Notes: a model not told the origin generated them from the letters alone. A stretch of 64,000 nt of DNA from Rhodobacteraceae bacterium Alg231-30 (GCA_900143615.1 FREU01000001.1:768767-832766), one strand, 5' to 3'. Positions 34,678-44,581 are shown, numbered from the stretch's first letter. Made by a program: numbers and translations.

Positions 34678-36534
34678 TTGGTTATGTCAATACAAAGTAC
34701 GAGTGTAATGGGTCTAATTGAAAATTTACAACTAAATGAGTCAACCAGCTCTCGCGTAATTGATCCAGATAATGGACCATATTTTCTTGAATTTGAAGGC
34801 CGCAACCCTCCGATGTTCAGGCCACTAAGTATGAAAGAGAGGTTGTTTTGGCACTTTTTCGCAGGAGCTTCTGTAGCGGCAAGCATTAGATACCTCTATT
34901 GGCGTTGGGCCGAATCGATGAACCCAGAAGCCATTTTGTTTTCGTTCATGGTAGCATTGGCGGAAACATTGACGATATTTGGCACAATATTGTTCTACTT
35001 TGATATCTGGGATGAGGGCGACACACCTTGGTCGCCGCCGATGAAAAGTCAAAATAATGACCCTCTTGATCAAATTGGTGAAATTCTTGTCGATATATTT
35101 ATTACGACGGTAGATGAAGACGAGCACATGCTTGAAGCGACTGTCGAGGCAGCCCGAAATGTAATTTGGCCAATAAATACTGAAGTGAGAGTTTACATCC
35201 TCGACGACGGAAATCGTAGTGGGATCGAACTGCTCGCGAGCCGGCAGTCAGTGTCCTACATAGCAAGAAGTGCTCGAGAAGGATTCAAGGGAGGGAATTT
35301 AAGCAATGCGCTATTCAGAACTAAAGGCGACTTCGTTGTAATTTGTGACGCCGATACCCGTCTTTTTCCCACCTTTTTGAAAAATACACTTGGATACTTC
35401 TCAAAAGATGATGTGGCGTGGGTGCAAACACCGCATTGGTTCTATGACCTTCCATGTCGCGAAAGGTGGGGTAAACGTTTGGCGCGAGTTTTAAAGCTTC
35501 ATTCAATTCGTATGCCGATTGTTGCTGGCTTGTTTTCGGGACCAAACCATGGTGAGTTTGACCCGTTCTTTTCGGATCCTTCTGTGTTCTTTGACATAAT
35601 TCAAAGGAGACGAAATCGAAATGCTTCTTCTTTTTGTTGCGGGGCGGCATCTATTCACAGAAGGGAAGCAATTTTCTCCAGCGCGCTGGGAAAAAAATTA
35701 GTTGATTCAGTAAAGATTATGAAGGTCGGAGGTCTCTCAAATTTGACTGAAGCTGCTGAGTGCGTTCCTCTGGAGCCATTTCGCTTTCACGTTTCGGAAG
35801 ATCTATATTCTTCTATTTTGGCCCATGGTAGCTCAGGCAAACAATGGGAATCCGTCTATCATCCGAAAGTGGAGGCCCGGATGCTTTCGCCATGGAGCGT
35901 GCAAGCCTGGGCATCGCAGCGAGTAAAATACGCACGTGGCACTTTTGATATCGCCTTCCGAAGTGGGTCTATTTTTGGGAATAAGATGAGTTGGAAGACA
36001 AAGCTACACTATCTTTCCACGTTTTGGTCTTATGCGTCTTCTCTTTGGGTTCCCATCTTGATTTTCGCTCCAGCGTATTCTTTGGTGTCAGGCTACTCGG
36101 CAGTGAAGTCTTTTTCTTCAGAATTTTTTTGGTACTTTGTTCCCATGGTTGTTTTTGGAGAGCTGGCCCTTATGTCTACCAGTAAAAATCTTCCCCTTTC
36201 AAAAGGGCGCGTTTTAAATGCTGCCTGCATGTTCATTAACCTTAGGGCGTTTTTTTTTGTTGTTTCAGGTAGAAGGCCTGGATTTAATCCAACGACGAAG
36301 ATACCCTCTTCTGGTGGGGCATTTAGGTATATTTTGCCCAATGTTGCAGCAATGTTTATTTTGGCATTTTCTGGTCTTTTCTCGTTGTTGTCGTTCTGGT
36401 GTGGATGGTCTTCTCCAGATTATCCAGCAGTTTATGTCAATTTGTTTTGGTTGAGTTGCAATTTCATTCTAATGGGGCAAATTTTTAGATTCATTTTTTG
36501 GAACCCGGCTGCGGCGTTAAGAGTTGAAAATTAA
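34678..36534 (+). CDS. Cellulose-synthase-like membrane glycosyltransferase (GT2)
   Basis: The 618-residue protein has two N-terminal membrane helices, a cytoplasmic GT-A domain and about five C-terminal helices. Catalytic motifs are YILDDGN, VICDADTRLFP, HVSEDLYSS (in place of TED) and ASQRVKYARG, a variant of QxxRW in which the final Trp is Tyr. No PilZ domain follows, so direct c-di-GMP control as in BcsA is not expected. It likely polymerises and exports a beta-glucan at the inner membrane. The start is uncertain: TTG at 34678, ATG at 34684 or ATG at 34708. The first lacks a clear ribosome-binding site. Confidence 0.85.
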   Translation: MVMSIQSTSVMGLIENLQLNESTSSRVIDPDNGPYFLEFEGRNPPMFRPLSMKERLFWHFFAGASVAASIRYLYWRWAESMNPEAILFSFMVALAETLTIFGTILFYFDIWDEGDTPWSPPMKSQNNDPLDQIGEILVDIFITTVDEDEHMLEATVEAARNVIWPINTEVRVYILDDGNRSGIELLASRQSVSYIARSAREGFKGGNLSNALFRTKGDFVVICDADTRLFPTFLKNTLGYFSKDDVAWVQTPHWFYDLPCRERWGKRLARVLKLHSIRMPIVAGLFSGPNHGEFDPFFSDPSVFFDIIQRRRNRNASSFCCGAASIHRREAIFSSALGKKLVDSVKIMKVGGLSNLTEAAECVPLEPFRFHVSEDLYSSILAHGSSGKQWESVYHPKVEARMLSPWSVQAWASQRVKYARGTFDIAFRSGSIFGNKMSWKTKLHYLSTFWSYASSLWVPILIFAPAYSLVSGYSAVKSFSSEFFWYFVPMVVFGELALMSTSKNLPLSKGRVLNAACMFINLRAFFFVVSGRRPGFNPTTKIPSSGGAFRYILPNVAAMFILAFSGLFSLLSFWCGWSSPDYPAVYVNLFWLSCNFILMGQIFRFIFWNPAAALRVEN

Positions 36535-36544
36535 TCACAGGTAG

Positions 36545-37870
36545 GTGGATGTTTATTTGATGGTGTTTTTTAAAGCGCATTTTTCTAGATTGATTTTTCT
36601 CTCTGGAATTTGCTCGGTTGTGCTGGCGGCACAATATGTAGAGGGTTCTTTGTCTGTGGGTTTGAGAAATGGAAGTGGAGACGTCTATCGTGAAACAGCA
36701 ATTGCAGTGGCGCCTGTTCGTGATCTATCCGTGCACGACATTGAAAATGGTCGAGTTGCTTGGATGTATTTCGAAACCCATTTTCGGTCTGAAACCGGCT
36801 TAGTTGATTCCGTCGCTGGTTTTCCGTCAACGACACTATGGGATCAAGGTGGGTACTTGTTCGCCCTGCTATCCGCAAGGGATTTGGACCTGATTTCCAG
36901 TGCTACCTTTGATTTGCGGGTTAAACTATTGCTTGAGGCACTTGGGAAGATGAAATTGTTTGATCGCGATCTTCCTAATAAAGTTTACAATACGAAGACG
37001 TTGGAAATGGTTGACTATGACAACACGCCTGTTCCTGTGGGGGTTGGTTGGTCAGCTTTGGATGTTATGCGATTACTGTCTTCACTCAAGGCATTACGAA
37101 ACCGCCATTCCGAATATTCTAACGGTATCGATCGAATTATCTCAGAATGGAATTTGTCTGCAATTGCGCAAGAAGGGGTTATGATTGGAACTTCTCGCCG
37201 TGAATCAGAAATTGTGTATTTGCAGGAGGGCCGGTTGGGCTATGAGCAATATGGAGCTCGGATTGGCGCGCTCTATGGGTTGGACACGTTCGTGGCAGCC
37301 AGTACAAAAGATGTTCTTGATTGGACAAACGTCAATGAGGTTTCTGTTCCTATTGACAGGCGGAAATTTGAATCTCTTGACGCAATCACTCCCATTGTTA
37401 GTGAACCTTTTTTTCTCCAAGTTATTGAGCTTGGATTCAATTCGGAGAACACTGTACTCGCGGCCCAAGTTTACTTGGCCCAAGAAGCAAGGTTTCATGA
37501 AAAGGGCATTGCAACTATGGTCTCCGAAGACCATATTGATCGGGAACCTTTCTTTTTGTATTCGTCTGTTACCGATGGTCAAACTGATTGGGCCGTCATA
37601 TCCGAGGATGGCGTTCATTATCCTAATTATCGTACTATTAGTTTAAAAGCGGCCTTTGCTTGGGACGCTATATATGATCGAGATTATACTCATGGTATAT
37701 TGTCCATTTTGAAACCGCTAGCCGGAGAAGATGGGTGGAAAGCCGGAATTTACGAGGAAGATAGTAGTGTCAATAGTGTGGTTACGTTGAACACCAATGC
37801 TGTTGTCTTAGAGGCCTTGAGCTTTAAGAAAAGTGGGCCGCTATTATGGCAGAATCCCAGTTTCCAGTGA
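36545..37870 (+). CDS. DUF3131 exported protein
   Basis: The 441-residue protein has an N-terminal hydrophobic segment (FSRLIFLSGICSVVLAAQYV), so it is exported or anchored. The DUF3131 domain shows WMYFETHFRSETGLVDSVAGFPSTTLWDQGGYLFALLSA, LPNKVYNTKTLEMVDYDNTP and VGVGWSALDVMRLLSSL. It has an alpha/alpha-toroid look resembling glycoside hydrolases or lyases. Proteins of this type accompany exopolysaccharide synthases. It may trim or shape the polymer in the periplasm. The start is GTG at 36545 or ATG at 36560. Confidence 0.75.
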   Translation: MDVYLMVFFKAHFSRLIFLSGICSVVLAAQYVEGSLSVGLRNGSGDVYRETAIAVAPVRDLSVHDIENGRVAWMYFETHFRSETGLVDSVAGFPSTTLWDQGGYLFALLSARDLDLISSATFDLRVKLLLEALGKMKLFDRDLPNKVYNTKTLEMVDYDNTPVPVGVGWSALDVMRLLSSLKALRNRHSEYSNGIDRIISEWNLSAIAQEGVMIGTSRRESEIVYLQEGRLGYEQYGARIGALYGLDTFVAASTKDVLDWTNVNEVSVPIDRRKFESLDAITPIVSEPFFLQVIELGFNSENTVLAAQVYLAQEARFHEKGIATMVSEDHIDREPFFLYSSVTDGQTDWAVISEDGVHYPNYRTISLKAAFAWDAIYDRDYTHGILSILKPLAGEDGWKAGIYEEDSSVNSVVTLNTNAVVLEALSFKKSGPLLWQNPSFQ

Positions 37871-37999
37871 AGTGAAATTTTGTCGATGAGCGCACGAGGT
37901 AAATAATTTTGCTAAATTTCGGTTCAAGGGTTCTCTGATTTTTATAAAGTGTTAAATCCGTGATGCGTAAAGTATTTGCTGGTTGTATCGGTGCGCGTG

Positions 38000-39211
38000 A
38001 TGTTTTTTATTAATAATGTGGCTCGCCATCTAGGTGTTTTAATTTTTTGCCTTGGCCTATCTGGATGCATTGGGCCAGATCCGCGTTTCGCTCCGGCAAT
38101 AGCTGAACCGAATACAAGGCCCGCGAGAAATATAACGTCTTTTTCCTATGCGCTGGATTGTATGGACAAGCTACTTTCCCAATCGAGGGGGGCTTCTCGC
38201 CTTATATCTTCGTCTGGGTTTCCCGACAATACTGATGACATTGATGTTGGAGCCGACGACATGTTGATCAATGCAATCAATCAGATGAACCGCAGCAATG
38301 GGCGCTATATATTTCTGGACCAAGCTAGGATATCGGGTTTCGGACAGCTTGAGTTGGTTACAACACGAAAAAAGGGTGAGTTGAAACCGCAGCTATACAT
38401 CAGGGGTTCAATTAGCCAAGTTGATGAGAAAACATCTGATACCGCCCTAACAGTTGGCATAACTCGAGATGGCACGAACGGTGTGACTGATAGTTTTGCA
38501 CGAGGGACACGGAACCTTTCAATCGTAAGTGTAGACATGCATCTTGTGGAGTACCCCAGCCGTCGTGTGCTAGCTGGCGGTTCAGTTGCAAATTCTATGG
38601 TTGTTAAACAAAAGCGCTTTGAGGCCGGAGCAACTGGTTTTATCGCTGTTGGTTCGCTGGGCGTACCCTTTCGAATTGAACGAATTGAAAGTCAAAGCCA
38701 GGCGGTTCGCAATCTCATTGAGGTTGGTGCAATCGAATTGATTGGGCGCCATGCCAGCGTCCCTTATTGGACATGCCTAGGTAACCCTACTACCGATCCG
38801 AAGAATAACGAACGGCTTGAGCGAGCTCATAGGCATGAAGCGAATGTGTCTACGATTACGTCAGCGCAATCGAAGCTCGTGCAACTGGGGTTTTTGCAGT
38901 CACATCAAAAGGGTGTTCTGGATGACGCAACTCGGAAGGCAATAAGCAGTTTCCAAGACTCGCAAAACCTGCTGCCAAATGGTGTTTTGGATTTCGATAC
39001 GCTTCGAGCTTTAAACACTTCGCCAGGTTTCTCAACGTTACCTGCTCCAGTGCCCGTTCAAACCAATCGTGAAAGCTCTTCGGCAAATCCTAAGGGGTCG
39101 AAAGTGGACGCGCCCGCGAAGGATCCTGAGTGTGTCGAAAGTGGCGACTGCTCTGAAGTTTACAAAAACCTATACCACTTCTTGAAGGAGAAGGGGGCCG
39201 CGGCACGTTGA
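38000..39211 (+). CDS. Lipoprotein with CsgG-like and peptidoglycan-binding domains
   Basis: The protein has 403 residues from the ATG at 38000; earlier in-frame codons precede the signal peptide. The lipobox is LSGC. The middle (RSNGRYIFLDQARISGFGQLELV to AVRNLIEVGAIELIGRHASVPYWTC) resembles the CsgG outer-membrane secretion-channel family. Residues about 280-340 form a PG_binding_1 domain (QSKLVQLGFLQSHQKGVLDDATRKAISSFQ). A CsgG fold joined to a wall-binding domain could provide an export pore anchored to peptidoglycan for the polymer made upstream. That role is inferred. Confidence 0.65.
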   Translation: MFFINNVARHLGVLIFCLGLSGCIGPDPRFAPAIAEPNTRPARNITSFSYALDCMDKLLSQSRGASRLISSSGFPDNTDDIDVGADDMLINAINQMNRSNGRYIFLDQARISGFGQLELVTTRKKGELKPQLYIRGSISQVDEKTSDTALTVGITRDGTNGVTDSFARGTRNLSIVSVDMHLVEYPSRRVLAGGSVANSMVVKQKRFEAGATGFIAVGSLGVPFRIERIESQSQAVRNLIEVGAIELIGRHASVPYWTCLGNPTTDPKNNERLERAHRHEANVSTITSAQSKLVQLGFLQSHQKGVLDDATRKAISSFQDSQNLLPNGVLDFDTLRALNTSPGFSTLPAPVPVQTNRESSSANPKGSKVDAPAKDPECVESGDCSEVYKNLYHFLKEKGAAAR

Positions 39212-39427
39212 AATGCACGCATTTTTCCGATCTTCTGCTAAGAGAAATAGGGTGTTGTGCGATGCAATTGAAAGCAATTGGAAGCCTCGCTAATGGGAGC
39301 GGTTCTGCTAGATTGCTAGACTACACGGCGCGCGCAATGGATAGCCCCGTTACGAAGCCCATAGAGGTAAGCTGTAGTCGACTCTCTAGTGTCCCGTCGG
39401 TCTGCCTAGGTTGCGCCTGAGCAGGCG

Positions 39428-41326
39428 TCACCTGCGTGGTACACTTGGCGCACGTGATGAGCGTTTTTGTGCGGCGGTGCGGTAGGGTGCGTTAGATGTT
39501 CCATAGCAATTAAACGCGCCACGGCGTTCTACGATCTCAAAGAAAAAGCCGTCACTGTGTGGGCGACTGTAAAGCTGCAAGTAAGCTCCGGTTTCATCTT
39601 CGTCATAAAAAGCGTTCGCGGCTTTTAGAGCGGCGAGGAACTCGGGTTCGAGATCGAAACGTGTGACGAGATCAGAGTAGTAGTTATTTGGCACCTTAAG
39701 TGCTTCAAAGCCGTTCGATGTCAACTTCTTGGCAGTGTTGAGCAGGTCGTCGGTGGCGAATGCAAGGTGCTGCACTGATGAGCCAAAGCTATCTGCCACA
39801 AAACGTCCAGCAAGCGTTCGGTGGGTTTCAGCGCCGTTCAGTGTGAGGCGAAAATTGCCGTCACGTGATTGGATCGCGCGACTGTGTACAAGTCCACTGG
39901 GGTCGGCAACATCAACCATTGGTGATTTTTCAACATCAAAAATCGCGTCGTAGAACAGCGTCCAAGTTTGCATTTCTTCAAAATTGGTAACCTGCGCGAT
40001 GTGGTCGATGCGTGTTAGTCCGGTTTCATGATTTTGCGTGTTATTTGTAAGCGCTTGAAACTCGCTGTCCCAGACTTCGGCAAGGTCGGAAACTTTGTCC
40101 AGGAAGTGTAACACAGAGCCGCTAACACCACGTACCGCAGGAATGTCGAGCTCTGCCTCGCCACGTTTTTGAGAGAACAGGCTTGCCCCTAAAACGCGCG
40201 CCCGATCGACTGCCGCGCCGGCGTTTTCAACCATTAGACCGATGTCGCAGACCGAAAGTCCATGCATGATATAGGCCGAATGGGCAAAGCCGTCTTTGTC
40301 AGCATTTATCACCAGATTGATGTCGCCTTGGCGCCAAAGTGTGACGTCTTTCAATTTGTGTTTGGCTATTGCGTTAAAGCCTAGTGTTGCAAGGGTGGTT
40401 TCCAAGCCCGCGATGTCTTTGTCACTGGCAGTAAATTCGATAAATTCGACGCCTTCCACCGGTACCCGGGGTGGCATTGGCGGTGGGGTTAATTCAGTCG
40501 TGACATCGGAAGCTGTCCGGCGGACTTGATCCATCAAGAACAACAGAGACCGTTTGCCATCGACTGCGATCACACGTGGGCTGCCAGCACGAAACTGATC
40601 GTTGAGTATTTCAAGCGAAAGCGGGCCTGCATAGCCAGTCGTCGCCACCGCAGACATGAAATCCACTAGCGGAAGATCACCTTCACCGGGCATGGTGCGG
40701 AAGTGGCGGGATAAATATTCGAGGTTCATCTCGATCTTGGGCGCATCAGCCAATTGGACGTGAAAGATGCGATCTCCGGGAATCGAGCGGATTGGATTTA
40801 GATCAGAACCGCGCGCCAGCGTGTGGAAGCTGTCAAGGATTAGACCCACGCAGCGGTGGTCGGCGCGGCGGACGACTTCCCATGCGTCGCGGTAGTCGTT
40901 GACATGCTTGCCCCAAGCGCGAGCCTCATAGCCAATGCGCAGGTTGCGGCTTGCGGCGCGCTCGCCGAGTTCATGAAAATCGCTCGACATTCGGTCTATT
41001 CCGCCAAGCGCTTTGGGATGATTGGTGGAGCTAACCAGAAGGAGATCGCAGTCAAGCTCTTGCATTAGGTCAAATTTGCGCTCGATCCTGTCAAAAGCAC
41101 GGCGGCGTAGATCTTCGGGAAGTCCTTCGAAGTCGCGCAAAGGTTGGAAGAGATCAATGGTCAGCCCATGATCGCGCACCATTTTGCCAACGTCAGCTGG
41201 GGAGCCGTCAAAGGCGATGAAATCCTGTTCAAAAATCTCAATGCCATCGAATCCGGCGGCGGCGATTGCGGCGAGTTTTTCGCTCAGGTCTCCGGCGATT
41301 GTGACAGTAGAGATTGAGGTTTTCAT
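39428..41326 (-). CDS. quiC: 3-dehydroshikimate dehydratase, fused QuiC type
   Basis: The protein has 632 residues from the ATG at 41326 (AAGGA upstream). The N-terminal 270 residues form a sugar-phosphate isomerase/AP endonuclease-type TIM barrel (FDGIEIFEQDFI, LDSFHTLARG, FHVQLADAP and MPGEGDLPLVDF for metal binding). The C-terminal 340 residues are related to 4-hydroxyphenylpyruvate dioxygenase/glyoxalase (LTRIDHIAQV, SSVQHLAFATDDL and FFEIVERRGAFNCYG). This bipartite layout and length match the QuiC dehydratases of pseudomonads. They convert 3-dehydroshikimate to protocatechuate. Confidence 0.85.
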   Translation of the reverse strand: MKTSISTVTIAGDLSEKLAAIAAAGFDGIEIFEQDFIAFDGSPADVGKMVRDHGLTIDLFQPLRDFEGLPEDLRRRAFDRIERKFDLMQELDCDLLLVSSTNHPKALGGIDRMSSDFHELGERAASRNLRIGYEARAWGKHVNDYRDAWEVVRRADHRCVGLILDSFHTLARGSDLNPIRSIPGDRIFHVQLADAPKIEMNLEYLSRHFRTMPGEGDLPLVDFMSAVATTGYAGPLSLEILNDQFRAGSPRVIAVDGKRSLLFLMDQVRRTASDVTTELTPPPMPPRVPVEGVEFIEFTASDKDIAGLETTLATLGFNAIAKHKLKDVTLWRQGDINLVINADKDGFAHSAYIMHGLSVCDIGLMVENAGAAVDRARVLGASLFSQKRGEAELDIPAVRGVSGSVLHFLDKVSDLAEVWDSEFQALTNNTQNHETGLTRIDHIAQVTNFEEMQTWTLFYDAIFDVEKSPMVDVADPSGLVHSRAIQSRDGNFRLTLNGAETHRTLAGRFVADSFGSSVQHLAFATDDLLNTAKKLTSNGFEALKVPNNYYSDLVTRFDLEPEFLAALKAANAFYDEDETGAYLQLYSRPHSDGFFFEIVERRGAFNCYGTSNAPYRTAAQKRSSRAPSVPRR

Positions 41327-41396
41327 CACGAGAATCCTTGGTGTTAAGAAGGGCGGGGCGCAAACCGAAAGTGTATGCGCCCCGCCGAGTGGGTAC

Positions 41397-43172
41397 TTAA
41401 TCTGTGCTTACGTGCCCGACCCCGCCTTCGGGCGAGTAGATGTCGAGGATGTTCCAGTGGCCAGAGGTCGGCGTCGGGTTGTTGATCATCGCGACGTCGA
41501 TCACAGTTGGACGCCCACTTGCGATGGCAACTTCCAATGCGGGTTTGAACTCGGCGGCGGACGCGACGCGGATGCCTTCACATCCATATGCGCGCGCAAT
41601 CGTTGCATAGTCAGGTGTCTGCTCCAGCGGACTGGCTGCCTTGGGGAACAGCGTGCCGTAGTTCAGGTCGTAATGCGCTTTCTGCAGACCTGCGATGGTG
41701 CCAAAGGCGTTGTTGTTCATCACAACCCAGATCACACCCAGCTCCATTTCTGCAGCAGTTGCCAATACGGCGGGGTTTTGACCAAAGCCGCCATCCCCTA
41801 CCAGAGAGATCACCACACGATCAGGTGCGGCCACCTTGGCGCCAAGTGCGGCGGGGGGACCAAAGCCCATAGTGGCAAAGCCACCGGGGATCAGGATTGT
41901 ACCCGGAGTGAGGATGTCAAACTGTTGTGCCACGCCATTCTTGTTCCAACCAACGTCAGAGGTCAGATAGGCGTTTTCCGGCATCGCCGCACGCAGATCG
42001 GCAAGAATGCGCTCAGGCATCATCGGGAAGGCATCAGATTGCTGCATCTCGGTGTTGGACGCGGCAAATTCCACGCGGAAGTCTGCAATGGCTTTGACCA
42101 ATGCGGGGCGCTGGATGCCTTCTGGCAGCATTTCCTTGGCGACGCGAACCAGCACCTTGAGCGCGGCTTTCAAATCAGCCACAGCACCGATTTCAACCGG
42201 ATAATTACGTCCGATTTCCTGTGGTTCGATGTCAATCTGAACCAGCTTGCTGGCGCCATCACCGATATGGAAAGTATATTCCGGATACCAAGAGGAACAA
42301 TCAGCTTCCTTAAAGCGTGTACCAAGGCCCAAAATCCAATCCGCCTTGAGTGTTTGCTGATTGGTGAACTTGGTGCCCCAAAAACCGGTCATGCCCAGAA
42401 CCAGCGGATGGTCATCTGCAATGCAACCTTTGCCCATCAGGGAATGGGCCACTGGCAGCGACAGGTGATCAACCAGTTCTTTCAGCTCGTCCCACGCTTT
42501 GGACAGGGCCACGCCGCCGCCTGCATAGATTACGGGATCTTTGGCATCGATCAGCTTGGCGACGATTTCACGCGCGGTGTCGTCGTCCAGTGACGGCGCG
42601 CGCAGCGTCTTGGCGTTGCTGGATTGCTTTTCCCAGAGTGCATCTTCGATCTCAGCAGAAAAGTAATCCATCGGCACGTTGACCAGAACTGGACCCGGTT
42701 GGCCGCTTTCTGCCAAGGTGAAAGCTTTCTCCATGATCTCAGGCAGCAGCTCTGGGGTGTCCACACGCCATGCGCGCTTCACAAACGGACGATAGATTTC
42801 ATACTGCGATGCATCGGCGTGCAGGTTAACTTCCTGATGCGGGTGTTTGCCGTAGTAGTAGGACGGGATGTCACCGGCGATCACCACCATTGGGATACAG
42901 TCCAGCGCCGCGTTAGCAACGCCGGTGGCCGCATTGGTTAGGCCAGGGGAAAGGTGGCTGAGAACCACCGATGCTTTGCCTTTGACGCGTGCGTAACCGT
43001 CAGCGGCATGCGCGCTGATCTGTTCATGGCGCACGTTGACAAAGTCGAGGTTGCTTTCAGACATGGCCGCCAGAACGGCGATGTTTGTGTGCCCGCAAAG
43101 ACCGAACACATGTTCGATCCCGCGGTTTTCAAGATACCGGCACAGCTGGTGTGCGATTTCGCCCTTAGCCAT
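41397..43172 (-). CDS. Thiamine-diphosphate-dependent enzyme, acetolactate synthase family
   Basis: The protein has 591 residues from the ATG at 43172, overlapping the preceding stop by one base; the longer frame to 43253 is inside the aldehyde dehydrogenase gene. The catalytic Glu lies in FVNVRHEQISAHAADGYAR. The TPP/Mg motif is VGDGGFGQNPAVLATAAEMELG followed by VVMNNNAFG. The three-domain layout is complete. Its partner is an acylating aldehyde dehydrogenase, so it may decarboxylate a 2-oxo acid to an aldehyde or perform carboligation. The family is too broad to name a substrate; Xsc is not supported by specific motifs. Confidence 0.75.
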   Translation of the reverse strand: MAKGEIAHQLCRYLENRGIEHVFGLCGHTNIAVLAAMSESNLDFVNVRHEQISAHAADGYARVKGKASVVLSHLSPGLTNAATGVANAALDCIPMVVIAGDIPSYYYGKHPHQEVNLHADASQYEIYRPFVKRAWRVDTPELLPEIMEKAFTLAESGQPGPVLVNVPMDYFSAEIEDALWEKQSSNAKTLRAPSLDDDTAREIVAKLIDAKDPVIYAGGGVALSKAWDELKELVDHLSLPVAHSLMGKGCIADDHPLVLGMTGFWGTKFTNQQTLKADWILGLGTRFKEADCSSWYPEYTFHIGDGASKLVQIDIEPQEIGRNYPVEIGAVADLKAALKVLVRVAKEMLPEGIQRPALVKAIADFRVEFAASNTEMQQSDAFPMMPERILADLRAAMPENAYLTSDVGWNKNGVAQQFDILTPGTILIPGGFATMGFGPPAALGAKVAAPDRVVISLVGDGGFGQNPAVLATAAEMELGVIWVVMNNNAFGTIAGLQKAHYDLNYGTLFPKAASPLEQTPDYATIARAYGCEGIRVASAAEFKPALEVAIASGRPTVIDVAMINNPTPTSGHWNILDIYSPEGGVGHVSTD

Positions 43173-44581
43173 TACATGGTCTCCGTGTTGTAGAATTCGC
43201 CAAACAGCTCTTCGTCCGACGGGCGATCCATGGCGATGGGGCGCGCAACCCAAGTGACGTTCATATAGTGCTTGAGCGAGACATTTTCGTTAGTGATGTT
43301 GCCACCCCAGATGCCGCAACCCAGCGATGAGGTCATCGGCATGCCATTGTCAAAGCTACCGGCGTTAGCTTTGGATTGTGGCTGACGGACCATGACACGG
43401 CTCACAGGCGCATTGGCTGCATGGCGCAGAATGCGTTCCTCGTCAAATGAGTAGATGCCGCAAGAATGGCCAACGCCGCCGACGCTGTAGATGTCACGTA
43501 CGCGCGCCAGTCCATGGTCAAAGTCTTTGAACTTATAGAGAGCCATGACAACGCAAAGTTTTTCACCAGAGAACTTGTGTTCTTTGCCGATCTCATCCTG
43601 CTCAACCATGATGAATTTGCGGTCTTCTGGAATAGTGAAGCCAGCAAATTCAGCAATTTTCTGAGCTGAGATTGCCACCGTTTCCACGCGGCGGCCGCCA
43701 TCGTCTTTCCAAAGGGCTTTTTCGATCAGGGCTTTTTCATCTGCATTACACAGATAGCCGCCTTCGGCCTCCAGAGCGTCGCGCATGTCGGTGTAGACCT
43801 GTTCGGCGATCAGAAGGTTACCGTCCGCCGAGCAGCCCGATCCAAAGTCCGAAGTTTTGGAGATGCGCGAGTTCATCGCGGCTTCTTTGATGTCGGCGGT
43901 TTCGTCAATCAGCATGGTCGAGTTGCCAGCACCAACACCATAGGCGGGTTTGCCGGCAGAATAGGCTGCCTGAACCATCGGCTTGCCGCCGGTGGCCAGC
44001 GTGAGATCGCACTCTGACATCAATTCGTTGGTCATCGGGATCGAAGGCTGGGTAACGCACTGGAACAGATCTTCAGGTGCGCCCAACTTTTTGCAGGTTT
44101 CGCGCATCACACGCACCATTTCAGCCGTGGTCGCTTTAGCACGTGGATGGGGGGAGAAGATCACTGCGTTTTTGCATTTGATCGCGTAGATGCCAGTGAC
44201 TGGAGGTGTCAATTCGGGGTTTGTGGTAGGGATCAACGAGGCAATAACGCCAGCGGGTTTTGCGATCTTGGTCAGGCCTTTAACGCTGTCTTCTTCAATC
44301 ACGCCGACAGATTTCTGACGCAGGGCGTCGCGCAGCACACCGAGGATTTTAAAGCGCTTGCCTGCACGGCCAGCACGGTCGCCAATGCCGCTTTCGTCAA
44401 CGCCCATCTGAGCGATGCGCACAAATGTGCTCTCGTTGCCGCAAGCCCAGCCAAGGGCGCGGGCCAGGCGGTCAACCTGATCTTGGTCGTAGTCTTTGAT
44501 CTGATCCATCGCCACGCGGGCGCGGGCGATCATGTCCGCCACGGTTTGTTTTTCGTCGCTTGTCAATTCGCGGGCCATTTT
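43172..44581 (-). CDS. Acylating (CoA-dependent) aldehyde dehydrogenase
   Basis: The protein has 469 residues from the ATG at 44581 (AAAGGAG upstream); the frame upstream to 44785 is not part of it. It has the NAD-binding region (AIKCKNAVIFSPHPRAKATT and GVGAGNSTMLIDETADIKEAA) and the active Cys in FGSGCSADGNLLI. These are typical of acetaldehyde/succinic-semialdehyde/sulfoacetaldehyde CoA-acylating dehydrogenases. It would convert an aldehyde, perhaps the product of the TPP enzyme, to an acyl-CoA. Confidence 0.85.
   Translation of the reverse strand, partial: KMARELTSDEKQTVADMIARARVAMDQIKDYDQDQVDRLARALGWACGNESTFVRIAQMGVDESGIGDRAGRAGKRFKILGVLRDALRQKSVGVIEEDSVKGLTKIAKPAGVIASLIPTTNPELTPPVTGIYAIKCKNAVIFSPHPRAKATTAEMVRVMRETCKKLGAPEDLFQCVTQPSIPMTNELMSECDLTLATGGKPMVQAAYSAGKPAYGVGAGNSTMLIDETADIKEAAMNSRISKTSDFGSGCSADGNLLIAEQVYTDMRDALEAEGGYLCNADEKALIEKALWKDDGGRRVETVAISAQKIAEFAGFTIPEDRKFIMVEQDEIGKEHKFSGEKLCVVMALYKFKDFDHGLARVRDIYSVGGVGHSCGIYSFDEERILRHAANAPVSRVMVRQPQSKANAGSFDNGMPMTSSLGCGIWGGNITNENVSLKHYMNVTWVARPIAMDRPSDEELFGEFYNTETM

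Noticed and set aside
39208-39420. 70-residue frame after the CsgG-like gene
   Set aside because: It overlaps the preceding stop but has no recognisable content and fills a terminator-like stretch.
41184-42593. 469-residue plus-strand frame opposite the TPP enzyme
   Set aside because: It is antisense to a gene with complete TPP motifs; composition is Cys/His-rich without structure.
41397-43172. Sulfoacetaldehyde acetyltransferase (Xsc)
   Set aside because: No phosphotransacetylase or sulfonate genes are nearby and no Xsc-specific motif was recognised; kept as a general TPP enzyme.
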